Positions 24,800-32,972 are shown, counted from the stretch's first letter. The stretch is 53,590 bases of DNA from Streptomyces triticirhizae (GCF_003696235.1 NZ_RFFJ01000014.1:1-53590), one strand, 5' to 3'. Notes: generated by a model from the sequence alone, not told the origin. Numbers and translations: made by a program.

Positions 24800-26158
24800 C
24801 TAGGCGAGGAAGTTCTTGAGTTCGAAGACGAGCTTGCGGATGTGGCCCGAGATGACGGGCGTGCCCTGCTCCTTGAGGCGCTGGCGGAACGTCGGGTTGA
24901 CGCTGCCCCGGCCGGAGCTGTTGACCGAGCCGACGGGTATCAGCCTGGCCCCCGAGCGGTGCACCGACCTGAAGTCGTCCATGAGCGCCGGGTTGTCGTA
25001 GAAGTCGGAGATCCACACCAGCACCGTGTTCTCCGGGTCGGCGATCTTGGGCCGGGCCAGGGCCATGGCGGCCGTGCCGTCCGTTCCCCCGCCGAGGCGG
25101 GTGCGCAGCAGCACCTCGAACGGGTCGTGCACCCAGGGCGTGAGGTCCAACGCCCTGGTGTCGTAGGCGACCAGATGGACGTCCACCTTGGGCAGGCCGG
25201 CGAAGATCGAGGCCAGGATGGTGCAGTTGACCATCGAGTCCACCATCGAGCCGGACTGGTCGACGACCACCACCAGCCGGGCGGGCGTGGTGCGGCGGGC
25301 GGTGTGCCGGTAGTAGAGCCGGTCCACGTAGAGCCGCCGGTCCTCGGGGTTGTAGTGGGTGAGGTTCTTCCAGACGGTGCGTTGGATGTCGAGGTTGCGG
25401 AAGACCCGCTTGGGCGGCACCGAGCGGTCGATGGCGCCGACGCTGGTCTTCTCCACCTGGGTGCGCAGCACCTCGGCCACCTCGTCGACAAAGCGACGGA
25501 TCAGGGCCTTGGCGCTGGCCAGGGCGACGCCCGAGAGGTTGTCCTTGTCGTGGAGGAGCTGCTCGATCAGCGACATGCTGGGGGTGAGCGCCCGGGCGCG
25601 GGCGGGGTCGGCGAGGACCTCGCGCAGCCGCATCCGCTTCACCAGGTCGCCCTCAAGTCTGGTCAGGTACCCGGACATCTCCCCCGGGTCCTGGCCGCCG
25701 CCCAGCGCCCTGCGGCACCAGTCGGCGTCCCGCTGCCAGTCGGACAGCTGGCCGGCCGTGACCGGCCCGGTGCCGGTGGCGAACGTGTTCAGCAGCAGCT
25801 TGGTGACCAGCACGGCCCGGCGCACCGGGTCCTCCTGGCCCTCCTCGCCGCCCAACCCGGCCAGCTCCTCGGCCAGTTCGGGGAAGCGCTGGACCAGGTT
25901 GTCCATCGAGAGGCCCGGGTCGAGCACGGCGGGCGGCAGCCCGACGTCCTCGGCGATGGCGACGCCGGCGCTCTCCAACGTCGGCTGCTCCTCGCCGTCG
26001 AAGAGGCGGGCCAGCAGCCGCCAGTAGAGGACCTGCCGTCGGTTCTCCGCCGCCCGGTCCCCGGGCGCGCCGGCCGTCGTTCCCGGGCCGGCCGTCGTTC
26101 CCGGGCCGGCCGTCGTTCCCGGGCCGGCGGTCGTCGTCTCCTGCTCCGTCTCGTTCAT
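24800..26158 (-). CDS. VWA-domain protein (YehP-like), partner of the MoxR ATPase
   Basis: The 452-residue protein has a helical N-terminal half (about 40-290) and a C-terminal von Willebrand A domain. All metal-ion-dependent adhesion site residues are present: DQSGS (D300, S302, S304), T359 in GGGTDGT and D385 in WISDFYD. An intact site should bind Mg2+ and a ligand carboxylate. The N-terminus carries a low-complexity repeat of GPGTTA units encoded by an 18-bp DNA repeat. The ATG at 26158 overlaps the previous stop by ATGA. No signal peptide or membrane segment is seen, so it is cytoplasmic. MoxR/VWA pairs normally act together. Confidence 0.92.
   Translation of the reverse strand: MNETEQETTTAGPGTTAGPGTTAGPGTTAGAPGDRAAENRRQVLYWRLLARLFDGEEQPTLESAGVAIAEDVGLPPAVLDPGLSMDNLVQRFPELAEELAGLGGEEGQEDPVRRAVLVTKLLLNTFATGTGPVTAGQLSDWQRDADWCRRALGGGQDPGEMSGYLTRLEGDLVKRMRLREVLADPARARALTPSMSLIEQLLHDKDNLSGVALASAKALIRRFVDEVAEVLRTQVEKTSVGAIDRSVPPKRVFRNLDIQRTVWKNLTHYNPEDRRLYVDRLYYRHTARRTTPARLVVVVDQSGSMVDSMVNCTILASIFAGLPKVDVHLVAYDTRALDLTPWVHDPFEVLLRTRLGGGTDGTAAMALARPKIADPENTVLVWISDFYDNPALMDDFRSVHRSGARLIPVGSVNSSGRGSVNPTFRQRLKEQGTPVISGHIRKLVFELKNFLA
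26070..26123 (-). repeat. Coding minisatellite: three exact 18-bp units in the VWA gene
   Basis: The unit CCGGCCGTCGTTCCCGGG occurs three times without change at 26070-26087, 26088-26105 and 26106-26123, and a partial fourth copy follows. It is a multiple of three and encodes GPGTTA repeats in the disordered N-terminus, so copy-number change would keep the frame. Confidence 0.95.
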
Positions 26159-27558
26159 GCGCGGAGCAGCCGTCCCGCTCGTTCCCGCAGGGTCTCGACC
26201 GGGTCGCCCCATCTGGCCTCCGCCTTGGCGGCCTTGGGGTCGGTCGGGCCCTGGGTCCAGTCCCCGGTGTGCGCCTCGACCTGCTGGCGGCGCGCGGTGG
26301 CCCGCACCCCGAGCGGCCGCAGCGACCAGCCGCCGTCCTCCCAGCACAGCAGGCCCAGGCACGCCGTGGAGGCTTTCACCAGCTGCGGGGTCAACGGGCC
26401 TGCGGACGGCAGGTGTTCGAGGTCGAGCGGCAGCCGGTGGCCGTCGAGCGTGAGCACGCCGTCCCGCACCCGGTACCCCTCCAGCAGCACCGGCTCGGCG
26501 AGCTGCACCGGATGGCGCCGCAGCGGCGGCACCGCCGGCGCGAGCGCGCCCGCCAGCTGGGTCCGCGCGGTGACGAACGGGTCGGCGGGCTCGTCGAGCG
26601 CCACCCCTGACTCGTCCCAGACCAGCTCGCCGCCGGCCAGCAGCGGCAGGCCCGTCACGGTCAGCGCGCGGCGCTCGGCCAGGGCCCGCAGCAGCGCGGG
26701 AAACCCGCCCAGCAGCCGCCACAGCGTGGGCCCCGTCAGCGTCTCGACCTTGGCCGCGCCCACGCCCACCCGCACCAGCAGCGCCGGCTGCCCGCCGTCC
26801 CGCTCCAGCAGGGCGTGGACGAGCAGTTGAACGGCGGTGGGGTGCTCGTGCAGCTCGGCGCCCAGCGGCAGCAGCCGCCCGCTGACCTGGGCGGTCGGCC
26901 CGGCGGCCGCCTCGGCCGCGCCGGCGGCGCCCGGCTGGCAGAGCAGCACGGCGTTCGCCCACAGGTCGGCCCAGCGGCGGACGGGCAGCCGCTCCCAGGT
27001 GGACAGCGGGAGGCAGGCGCGCAGCTCGCCGGCGAGCCCGTCCAGCAGCACCGCGAGCCGGCGGGCGGCCGGCTCCGCCCACAGGGCGGTGAGCGCCTGG
27101 TCGAGGCCGCGCAGGCTGTCGTCGCCCAGGCCGCGCCAGCCGACCAGGGCCACCTCCCGCAGCCAGGAGCGGGCGCCGTCCAGCAGCCGCTCGCCGAGCG
27201 GCTCGCCGCCGCCCGGCTCCGCGCACTCCTCCCGTTCGCGCCCCAGCGCCTCGTCCAGCGCGGCGAGTTGGGCGTCGTGCACGGCGCCGAGCAGCGCCGC
27301 GCGGGCCGCCGCGAGCGCGGCCAGCCGCTCGTCGGAGACCGAGCCCGCCGCGATCTTCTCCACCGCCTCGGCCGCCACCGCGCCCAGCGGCGAGGCGGCG
27401 ACGCGGCCGGCCAACGCGGCCAGCGCCGCCGACTGCTCCGGCGTCGGCCGGCCAAGTCCCGTGACCAGCGCCCGATCGAACCCGTCCACCGCGTCCAGCG
27501 CCTCGGCGACCCCGGCCGGCGCGGCGCCCAACAGCCTCTCCAACTGGATGCCCAGCAT
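26155..27558 (-). CDS. Uncharacterised protein of the MoxR/VWA/SWIM operon
   Basis: The 467-residue protein is Ala/Leu/Arg-rich, mostly helical in its first half, with a beta-rich region near 230-400 (LLVRVGVGAAKVETLTGP, LTLDGHRLPLDLEHL). It shows no signal peptide, membrane helix or catalytic motif that I recognise. Start and stop overlap the SWIM and VWA genes by ATGA on both sides, so it belongs firmly to the operon. In E. coli the fourth protein, YehQ, is about 600 residues and contains a SWIM finger; the small SWIM protein plus this one has about the same total length, so the pair may be a split YehQ. That is inference from size and order only. Confidence 0.8.
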   Translation of the reverse strand: MLGIQLERLLGAAPAGVAEALDAVDGFDRALVTGLGRPTPEQSAALAALAGRVAASPLGAVAAEAVEKIAAGSVSDERLAALAAARAALLGAVHDAQLAALDEALGREREECAEPGGGEPLGERLLDGARSWLREVALVGWRGLGDDSLRGLDQALTALWAEPAARRLAVLLDGLAGELRACLPLSTWERLPVRRWADLWANAVLLCQPGAAGAAEAAAGPTAQVSGRLLPLGAELHEHPTAVQLLVHALLERDGGQPALLVRVGVGAAKVETLTGPTLWRLLGGFPALLRALAERRALTVTGLPLLAGGELVWDESGVALDEPADPFVTARTQLAGALAPAVPPLRRHPVQLAEPVLLEGYRVRDGVLTLDGHRLPLDLEHLPSAGPLTPQLVKASTACLGLLCWEDGGWSLRPLGVRATARRQQVEAHTGDWTQGPTDPKAAKAEARWGDPVETLRERAGRLLRA

Positions 27559-28055
27559 CAGCGCACCGCCCCCGTCGCCGGGAACCACCGCAGCTCGGGC
27601 AGTGGCGCCGTGCTCGCCGGGACCTCCAGATAGGCCAGGTGCCGCAGGAAGCGGCTGAAGACCTCGGCGGCCGGCCGGTCGCGGTTGATCCCGCCGCCGC
27701 GCAGTCGGGCCGTCAACTCGCCCTCGCCGGGCTCCACTCGGAGGAACCGCGCGACCCGCTCCTCCCCGTACTGGAGGACGGCCTCCTTCACCAGCGCCTC
27801 GACGTGCTTGCAGCCGCCGGGGCGAATCCCGCCGCAGGGCCGGTTGTTGTTGGTGCCGCAGCTGACGTCGTGGCTGCCGGCCTCGACCGCCGACACATAG
27901 ACCCGCGCGATGTCCGAGCCGCTGGAGACCACCCCCTGCAACCGGCCGTCCACCAACTCGACGAACGGCACCTTCACCACCTTGCGCGGCCGCGCCGCCG
28001 GCACGACCCGCGCCGTGGGGCGCCGCTCCCATGCGGCCCGCTCCCCGTTCTCCAC
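27558..28055 (-). CDS. SWIM zinc-finger protein, first gene of the MoxR/VWA operon
   Basis: The 165-residue protein has a basic N-terminus followed by a SWIM-type zinc site. The putative ligands are C66, C74 and the terminal C82-x-H84 in the segment SCGTNNNRPCGGIRPGGCKH. SWIM fingers bind DNA or protein. The GTG at 28055 is chosen because AAGGGGAG lies just upstream and the frame before it looks non-coding. Its stop overlaps the next start by ATGA. It is the promoter-proximal gene, divergent from the cytidine deaminase gene across a 200-base gap that contains an 11-bp hairpin (28149-28174). Confidence 0.82.
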   Translation of the reverse strand: MENGERAAWERRPTARVVPAARPRKVVKVPFVELVDGRLQGVVSSGSDIARVYVSAVEAGSHDVSCGTNNNRPCGGIRPGGCKHVEALVKEAVLQYGEERVARFLRVEPGEGELTARLRGGGINRDRPAAEVFSRFLRHLAYLEVPASTAPLPELRWFPATGAVR

Positions 28056-28148
28056 CCGTCTCCCCTTATCTCCCAGTGCTCCCGGAACGTCTCCCCAACA
28101 GCCCTGCGGGCAGCCGGAACCAGACTGGTCCTTGTCGGAAACCACCAG

Positions 28149-28174
28149 CCCAGGGGCCCTGTTGGGACCCTGGG
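28149..28174. promoter_or_regulatory. Inverted repeat between the divergent SWIM operon and deaminase gene
   Basis: CCCAGGGGCCC (28149-28159) and GGGACCCTGGG (28164-28174) form an 11-bp stem with one G/A mismatch and a TGTT loop. It sits between two divergent genes, so it is not a terminator of either. It may be a regulator-binding palindrome or a structure in the 5' leader of the SWIM operon. Confidence 0.45.
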
Positions 28175-28244
28175 TCGCGATCCGGGTAACAGCATGGACC
28201 ACGCCACTGACAATCGCCGTCCCGCCCTCCCCACGGGCCGCTGG

Positions 28245-28257
28245 TACCGTCCGAGGC
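28245..28257 (+). promoter_or_regulatory. -10 element of a probable leaderless deaminase transcript
   Basis: TACCGT (28245-28250) lies seven bases before the ATG at 28258, which places the transcription start at the A of the start codon. The purine stretch GAGG directly before ATG is too close to serve as a ribosome binding site. A -35 element is not obvious. Confidence 0.4.
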
Positions 28258-28701
28258 ATGATCGCCGACGCCGCCCACGGCCCCTCGACCGACGAGCTGA
28301 TCGACCGCGCCGCCGCCGTGCTCAACCCGCACCGCGTCGGCGACCGCCTCTTCGGCGACGTGGGCGCCGCGCTGCTGACGGCCGGCGGCAACGTCTACAC
28401 GGGCGTGTGTGTCGACACCGGTTCCGGCACCGGTTTCTGCGCGGAAGCATCGGCGATCGGCGCGATGGTGACGGCCCGCGAGTACCGCATCGCCCGCGTC
28501 GTCGCCGTCTGGCGCGGCGAGGACGGCGCGCTGCGCGTCCTCCCGCCGTGCGGCCGCTGCCGCGAGTTCATCCGCCAGATCGACCCGGCCAACCTCGACA
28601 CCGAGGTGGTTCTCGGCCGCGCGGAGACGCCACCGCTGCGGGACCTTCTCCCGTTCCACGCGTGGCCGCCGCCGCTGGACCCGCCGGGCCGCTCGGCCTG
28701 A
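28258..28701 (+). CDS. Cytidine deaminase-family protein (cytidine or blasticidin-S deaminase-like)
   Basis: The 147-residue protein carries both zinc-binding motifs of the family: CAE with C61 and catalytic E63 (FCAEASAIGAM), and PCGRC with C98 and C101. Length and motif spacing fit tetrameric cytidine deaminases and blasticidin-S deaminases; the QIDPANLDTEVVL stretch does not settle which. It would deaminate cytidine/deoxycytidine in pyrimidine salvage, or a nucleoside antibiotic. It has its own promoter and is divergent from the SWIM operon. Confidence 0.88.
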   Translation: MIADAAHGPSTDELIDRAAAVLNPHRVGDRLFGDVGAALLTAGGNVYTGVCVDTGSGTGFCAEASAIGAMVTAREYRIARVVAVWRGEDGALRVLPPCGRCREFIRQIDPANLDTEVVLGRAETPPLRDLLPFHAWPPPLDPPGRSA

Positions 28702-28725
28702 ACGCGCGCCGCGCCGACGGACCGG

Positions 28726-29054
28726 TCACTCGTCGGCGGTGGGCGTGGTGAGGGAGATCGCGCCCACCCGGAGGCGGCCGTCGCCGCTGTCGAAGTACAC
28801 GCGGTCGCCGACGACGGCCGGGTCGGGGTTGCCGGTGGACAGGGCGGATCTCCGTCGGGGACTCGCCGGTGCGCGGGTCGGGGGCGTGCGGGGTGCCGGT
28901 GGCGAGGCCGCGAGGGACAGCGTCGCGAGCCGCTCGTGGCAGGCGTCGATGAGGTTGTGTTCTCGCTCTCGGCCGCGTACGCATCGGCGAAGCTGTCGTA
29001 GTCGTTGACGCGGCCCCGGGGCGCGGGCCCGGCGTGGTCCTCGGCGGTCGTCAT
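28726..29054 (-). pseudogene. Chimeric remnant: methyltransferase N-terminus joined to a beta-propeller C-terminus
   Basis: From ATG 29054 the first 32 residues include VNDYDSFADAYAAESEN, the typical N-terminus of a Streptomyces class I methyltransferase. A frameshift follows near 28962, and continuation NLIDACHERL appears in another frame. Further on, in yet another frame, LATGTPHAPDPRTGESP and finally NPDPAVVGDRVYFDSGDGRL look like the end of a PQQ-type beta-propeller protein, with a stop at 28726. No single frame encodes a whole domain. Two gene ends seem fused by deletion and then decayed. The rest of the 28702-29149 gap shows nothing else. Confidence 0.5.
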
Positions 29055-29149
29055 GCCCCGGGTCTCCCCCGTGCCGTCGTTCGCCGCTGCCGGCGGGTGG
29101 CCCCCGCCGGCCCGTTCCCCCGGGGGAACGGGCCGGGCTCCCCGGAACG

Positions 29150-30403
29150 CTACGCCGCGCGGCCGTGGGCCACGCGGGAGCGGCGGGCCACGGAGTCGAG
29201 CATCACGGCGAGGGCCAGAACCAGCCCGGTGATGATGAACCGGAACGAGGAGTCGAGGTCGAGCAGCGTCAGCCCGTTGGATATGGACTGGATGACCAGG
29301 ATGCCCAGCAGCGCGGCGAACGCGCTGCCCCGGCCGCCGAAGAGGCTGGTGCCGCCGATGACGGCGGCGGCGATCGCGTTGAGGTTGACGTCACCCGCGC
29401 CGGTGGACTGGTTGGCGGCGGCCAGGCGGGCCGCCGCGATCATGCCGCCGAGCGCGGCGAACGTGGAGCAGAGCACGAACACCGAGGTGTAGACCCGGCG
29501 CACGTTGATCCCCGCGCGCCGCGCGGCCTCGGCGTTGCCGCCGACGGCGAACACCGATCGGCCCCAACCGGTCCGGGTGAGCGCGTAGTTGAGGATGAGC
29601 ACCAGGACCACGAAGCTGACGAAGAGCCAGCCGACGCCGCGCGCCCGGTTGAGGTACCAGACGGCGAAGCCGAGCCCCAGCAGCACGGTGACGCTGCGCG
29701 CCACCAGCAGCGTGGTGGAGCGGGCGGACAGGCCCGCCGCGCGGCGGGTCCTGGCCAGGCCGTAGCCGGTGGCGAAGAGCCAGCCGGCCGCGACCACCAC
29801 CAGGACGTAACTCAACCACTCCGGCAGGAACGCGAGTTGCGCGAAGTGCACCAGCCCGGAGTCGAACGGGATGTTGATCGCGCCGGTGTCGCCCAGCAGC
29901 CACAGCTGGATGCCGAGGAAGCTGAGCAGCCCGGCCAGCGTCGCCACGAAGCTGGGCACGCCCAGCCGCGTCACCATCTGCGCGTACACGAAGCCGATCG
30001 CCGCCCCGGCGGCCAGCGCGGCGGCCATCGCCAGCGGCATCGGCCAGCCGTGCTTGACGAAGGTGACGGCGGTCAGCGCGGCGGAGAGCCCGCTGACGGA
30101 GCCCACCGAGAGGTCGATCTGGCCGACCAGCAGCACGCAGACCACGCCGAGCGCGATGATGCCGACGGAGGCGGACTCCATCAGCAGGTTGACCAGGTTG
30201 GCGCTGGAGAGGAAGACCGAGTTCAGCGACTGGAAGACCGTCCAGATGACGACCAGTCCGAGCACGATCGGCAGCGCGCCCAGATCGCCGGAGCGGACGC
30301 GCCCCCAGATCCCGGCGAGCGCGGCCTTCAGGCCCTCGCCGCGCCGCAGGCGTTCGTCCAGCAGGTCGAGCGGTGCGGCGGCGGCCTCCCTGACGTCGGC
30401 CAT
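29150..30403 (-). CDS. Sugar ABC importer permease (RbsC/XylH-type)
   Basis: The 417-residue inner-membrane protein has about ten hydrophobic helices. Permease motifs of the ribose/xylose class are GQIDLSVGS, GVPSFVATLAGLLSFLG, VGGNAEAARRAGI and GTSLFGGRGSAFAALLG. It is longer than RbsC because of a loop insertion around 200-260, as in XylH. ATG 30403 has AGGAAG 7 bases upstream and overlaps the ATPase stop as TGATG; a GTG one codon earlier is possible. It is the last gene of the kinase/transport operon. Confidence 0.93.
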   Translation of the reverse strand: MADVREAAAAPLDLLDERLRRGEGLKAALAGIWGRVRSGDLGALPIVLGLVVIWTVFQSLNSVFLSSANLVNLLMESASVGIIALGVVCVLLVGQIDLSVGSVSGLSAALTAVTFVKHGWPMPLAMAAALAAGAAIGFVYAQMVTRLGVPSFVATLAGLLSFLGIQLWLLGDTGAINIPFDSGLVHFAQLAFLPEWLSYVLVVVAAGWLFATGYGLARTRRAAGLSARSTTLLVARSVTVLLGLGFAVWYLNRARGVGWLFVSFVVLVLILNYALTRTGWGRSVFAVGGNAEAARRAGINVRRVYTSVFVLCSTFAALGGMIAAARLAAANQSTGAGDVNLNAIAAAVIGGTSLFGGRGSAFAALLGILVIQSISNGLTLLDLDSSFRFIITGLVLALAVMLDSVARRSRVAHGRAA

Positions 30404-31230
30404 CACTCTTCTTCCTTTCGCTGACGTCGCTGACGCGACTGACGCCGCTGGTTGGCGCGTCGGGAGACCGCGTTGTCGCTGGCGCCGATCATGGCGGCGA
30501 CGATCTCCTCCGTGGGGGCGTCGGCGTCGAACACCCCGTTGTTGCGGCCGAGTCGGAGGACGGCGACGCGGTCGGCGACGGCGCGGACGTCCTCCATGTT
30601 GTGGCTGATCATGATCACGCCCAGGCCACGGTCCCGGAGGCGTTCGATCAGATTGAGTACCTCGGCGGTCTGGGCCACGCCCAGGGCGGCCGTCGGCTCA
30701 TCGAGAATGATCACCTTCGGGTCGCCCAGCAGGGAGCGGGCGATCGCCACGGTCTGGCGTTGGCCGCCGGAGAGCGAGGCGACGGGGACGCGGACGGTGG
30801 GGATCTTCGCGGACAGCTGGCGCAGCAGCTCCCAGGACCTGATCTCCATGGTGACCTCGTCGAGCCGGCCGCGCCGCACCTCCCGTCCCAGGAACAGGTT
30901 CTGGATGACGTTCAGGTTCTCGCACAGCGCCAGGTCCTGGAAGACGGTGGCGATGCCGAGGGCGTGCGCGTCGGCCGGGCTGGCGACGGTCACCTCGCGG
31001 TCGGCGAAGGTGACCGTGCCGGTGTCCGCGCGGTGCACCCCGGAGAGCACCTTGACCAGCGTGGACTTGCCGGCGCCGTTGTCGCCGACGATGGCGACGA
31101 CCTCGCCGGCGGCGACGTCGAGGTCCACCTCGGTGAGCGCGGCGACCGCGCCGAAGTTCTTGCTGACGCCGCGCAGCGAGAGGATCGGCCGGGTCGGGGC
31201 CTGGGACGCGGCGGCGGCCGGAGCCGTCAT
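30403..31230 (-). CDS. Sugar ABC importer ATP-binding protein (single-domain, FrcA-like)
   Basis: The 275-residue ATPase has Walker A GDNGAGKS, Q-loop VFQDLAL, signature LSGGQ and Walker B VIILDEP. It has only one nucleotide-binding domain, as in FrcA of fructose importers, whereas RbsA and XylG have two fused copies; it should act as a homodimer. The C-terminal tail is a basic stretch ending KEEE. It starts one base after the binding-protein stop and overlaps the permease start. Confidence 0.93.
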   Translation of the reverse strand: MTAPAAAASQAPTRPILSLRGVSKNFGAVAALTEVDLDVAAGEVVAIVGDNGAGKSTLVKVLSGVHRADTGTVTFADREVTVASPADAHALGIATVFQDLALCENLNVIQNLFLGREVRRGRLDEVTMEIRSWELLRQLSAKIPTVRVPVASLSGGQRQTVAIARSLLGDPKVIILDEPTAALGVAQTAEVLNLIERLRDRGLGVIMISHNMEDVRAVADRVAVLRLGRNNGVFDADAPTEEIVAAMIGASDNAVSRRANQRRQSRQRRQRKEEE

Positions 31231-31231
31231 C

Positions 31232-32311
31232 TCACTGCTCCCACTCGATGCCGGCCTCGGCGCAGGCGTCCGCGTACTCGGCGGTGCAGACGTCGGCCGC
31301 GCTCACCTGGTCGGACTCGGCGAGCACCTCGGGGAGGTTCTCCAGGGTGACCACGGTCGGCTCGAAGAGCTGGGCCGGGGTGTCGAACAGCTCGATCTCG
31401 CCCTCGGGGGTCTCGCCCTGCGCGAACTGCCAGGCGACCTCGGCGGCGGCCTCGGCGACGATCTTGATCGGCTTGGAGATGGTGTTGTACTGCTGCCCGG
31501 CGACGATGCGTTGGGCGGCGGCCACCTCGAAGTCGTTGCCGGTGACCGGCGGGATCGGGACGCCGGCGGCCTGGAACGCGGCGATCGCGCCGCCGCCGGT
31601 GCCGTCGTTGGCCGCGACCACGCCGGCGATGTCGTCCTCGAAGCGGTTGACCTGGGCGGCGACCCAGTCCTGGGCGTCCGCCGGCTGCCATCCGGGGGTG
31701 TCGAACTCGGCGAGCAGTTCGTAGCCGCTGTCGTCGATCGCGTTGTGGATGCCCTGCTTGATCAGCCCGGCGGCGGCGTCCGTGGGCGAGCCGTTGACCT
31801 GGAGCAGCCCGCCCTCGGCGCCGGTCTCGTCGAGGTGGTCGACGAGCGACTGGCCGATGGACTCGCCGATCGCCTCGTTGTCGAACGATATGTAGTAGTC
31901 GGCCGGGGTGCTGGAGATGGGCCGGTCGTAGGCGATGACCGGGACGCCCTGGGAGCGGGAGGCGTTGACGATGCTGGCGGCGGCGTCGGAGTCCACCGGG
32001 TCGATGACCAGCACGTCGGCGCCCTGGGCCAGCGCGGAGTTGGCCTGTTCCTGTTGGCGGGAGGCGTCGGCGTTGGCGTTCTGGTAGATGACGGAGCAGT
32101 CGGCGCACAGCTCCTTCATCCTGGCCTCGAAGAGCGGGGCGTCCCACAGTTCGTAGCGCGGGGAGGCGATGTCCGGCATCAGGAAGGCGATGGTGGCGCC
32201 GTCGCCACCACCGCCCGCGCCGTCGTTGGTGTCCTCCTCCGATGCGCAGGCGGTCGCCGTGGAGACGGCGAACGCGGCGGTCAGGGCCAGTGCGAGGATG
32301 CGTCGGCTCAC
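31232..32311 (-). CDS. Sugar ABC importer substrate-binding lipoprotein (RbsB-type)
   Basis: The 359-residue periplasmic-binding-protein-4 family protein has a lipobox TATAC near residue 22, an acidic/Gly linker, then the binding fold: TIAFLMPDIASPRYELWDAPLF, LVIDPVDSDAAASIVNASRSQGVPVIAYDRP and VVAANDGTGGGAIAAF. Two cysteines (KELCADC) and two more near the C-terminus may form disulfides. The GTG start at 32311 has AAGGAAG 5 bases upstream. The RbsB/XylF class binds monosaccharides, so the operon imports a pentose, hexose or sugar alcohol; the exact ligand is unknown. Confidence 0.92.
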   Translation of the reverse strand: MSRRILALALTAAFAVSTATACASEEDTNDGAGGGGDGATIAFLMPDIASPRYELWDAPLFEARMKELCADCSVIYQNANADASRQQEQANSALAQGADVLVIDPVDSDAAASIVNASRSQGVPVIAYDRPISSTPADYYISFDNEAIGESIGQSLVDHLDETGAEGGLLQVNGSPTDAAAGLIKQGIHNAIDDSGYELLAEFDTPGWQPADAQDWVAAQVNRFEDDIAGVVAANDGTGGGAIAAFQAAGVPIPPVTGNDFEVAAAQRIVAGQQYNTISKPIKIVAEAAAEVAWQFAQGETPEGEIELFDTPAQLFEPTVVTLENLPEVLAESDQVSAADVCTAEYADACAEAGIEWEQ

Positions 32312-32321
32312 GGTGTCTTCC

Positions 32322-32972
32322 TTAATCTACGGTTCGGACCGGCAGGGTGCGGTTCAGCGACAGCAGGGCGGCCGGGTGCGAGGCGTCGGCGGGCAGCCGG
32401 AGTTCGGTGACCGCGACGTTCTCCAGCCGGGGGAAGGTCCGCCGGTAGTGCGCCACCGGCAGACCCAGCAGGGAGCACAGCGCCAGGCGGAGCCCGGTGC
32501 TGTGCCCGACGACCAACACGGTGTGTCCGGGGAGGCGTTCGGCGACGGCGCGCAGCGCGGCGCTGACCCGCGCGGCGGCCTCGGCGGGCGGCTCGGCCCC
32601 GGGGAACGGGTGGGCCACGGGGTCGGCGACGAAGCGGCGCACCAGCTCCGGGTCGGCCTCGGCGCGGGTGCGGCCCTCCAGCTCGCCGAAGTCGACCTCG
32701 CGCAGCTCGGGCACGGTCAGCACCTCGACGCCCAGCGCCTCGGCGGCCGGCGTCGCGGTGCGCACGGCGCGGCGCAGCGGGGAGCTGACGACGGCGTCGA
32801 CGCCGGCGGCGACCGCGCCGCGTGCCAGCGCCTCGACCTGCCGCAGGCCGCGTTCGGTGAGGTCGGGGTCGCTGCGGGAGCCGGCGTAGCGGTTCTCGGC
32901 GTGCCAGACGGTCTCGGCGTGCCGGGCCAACAGCAGCCGGGCCTTCGCCGCGGGCTCCGTTCCGCTGGTCAT
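32322..32972 (-). CDS. Histidine phosphatase family protein
   Basis: The 216-residue cytoplasmic protein of the phosphoglycerate-mutase-like branch 1 fold has the catalytic RHAET (residues 17-21), SSPLRRAVRTA, the acidic ELREVDFGELEG, and the second catalytic histidine in VVGHSTG. Such enzymes hydrolyse sugar phosphates or other small phosphoesters. It overlaps the dehydrogenase stop by ATGA, and the transporter gene follows 10 bases later. A phosphatase next to two sugar kinases suggests removal of a phosphate from a pathway intermediate or a side product; that is inference. Confidence 0.92.
   Translation of the reverse strand: MTSGTEPAAKARLLLARHAETVWHAENRYAGSRSDPDLTERGLRQVEALARGAVAAGVDAVVSSPLRRAVRTATPAAEALGVEVLTVPELREVDFGELEGRTRAEADPELVRRFVADPVAHPFPGAEPPAEAAARVSAALRAVAERLPGHTVLVVGHSTGLRLALCSLLGLPVAHYRRTFPRLENVAVTELRLPADASHPAALLSLNRTLPVRTVD

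Noticed and set aside
23750..26830. Plus-strand open frame of about 1000 codons opposite the AAA and VWA genes
   Set aside because: It is antisense to genes with intact Walker and MIDAS motifs; its composition is low-complexity and no family features are seen.
28149..28174. Transcription terminator between the deaminase gene and the SWIM operon
   Set aside because: The flanking genes diverge, so neither ends here, and no T tract follows on either strand.
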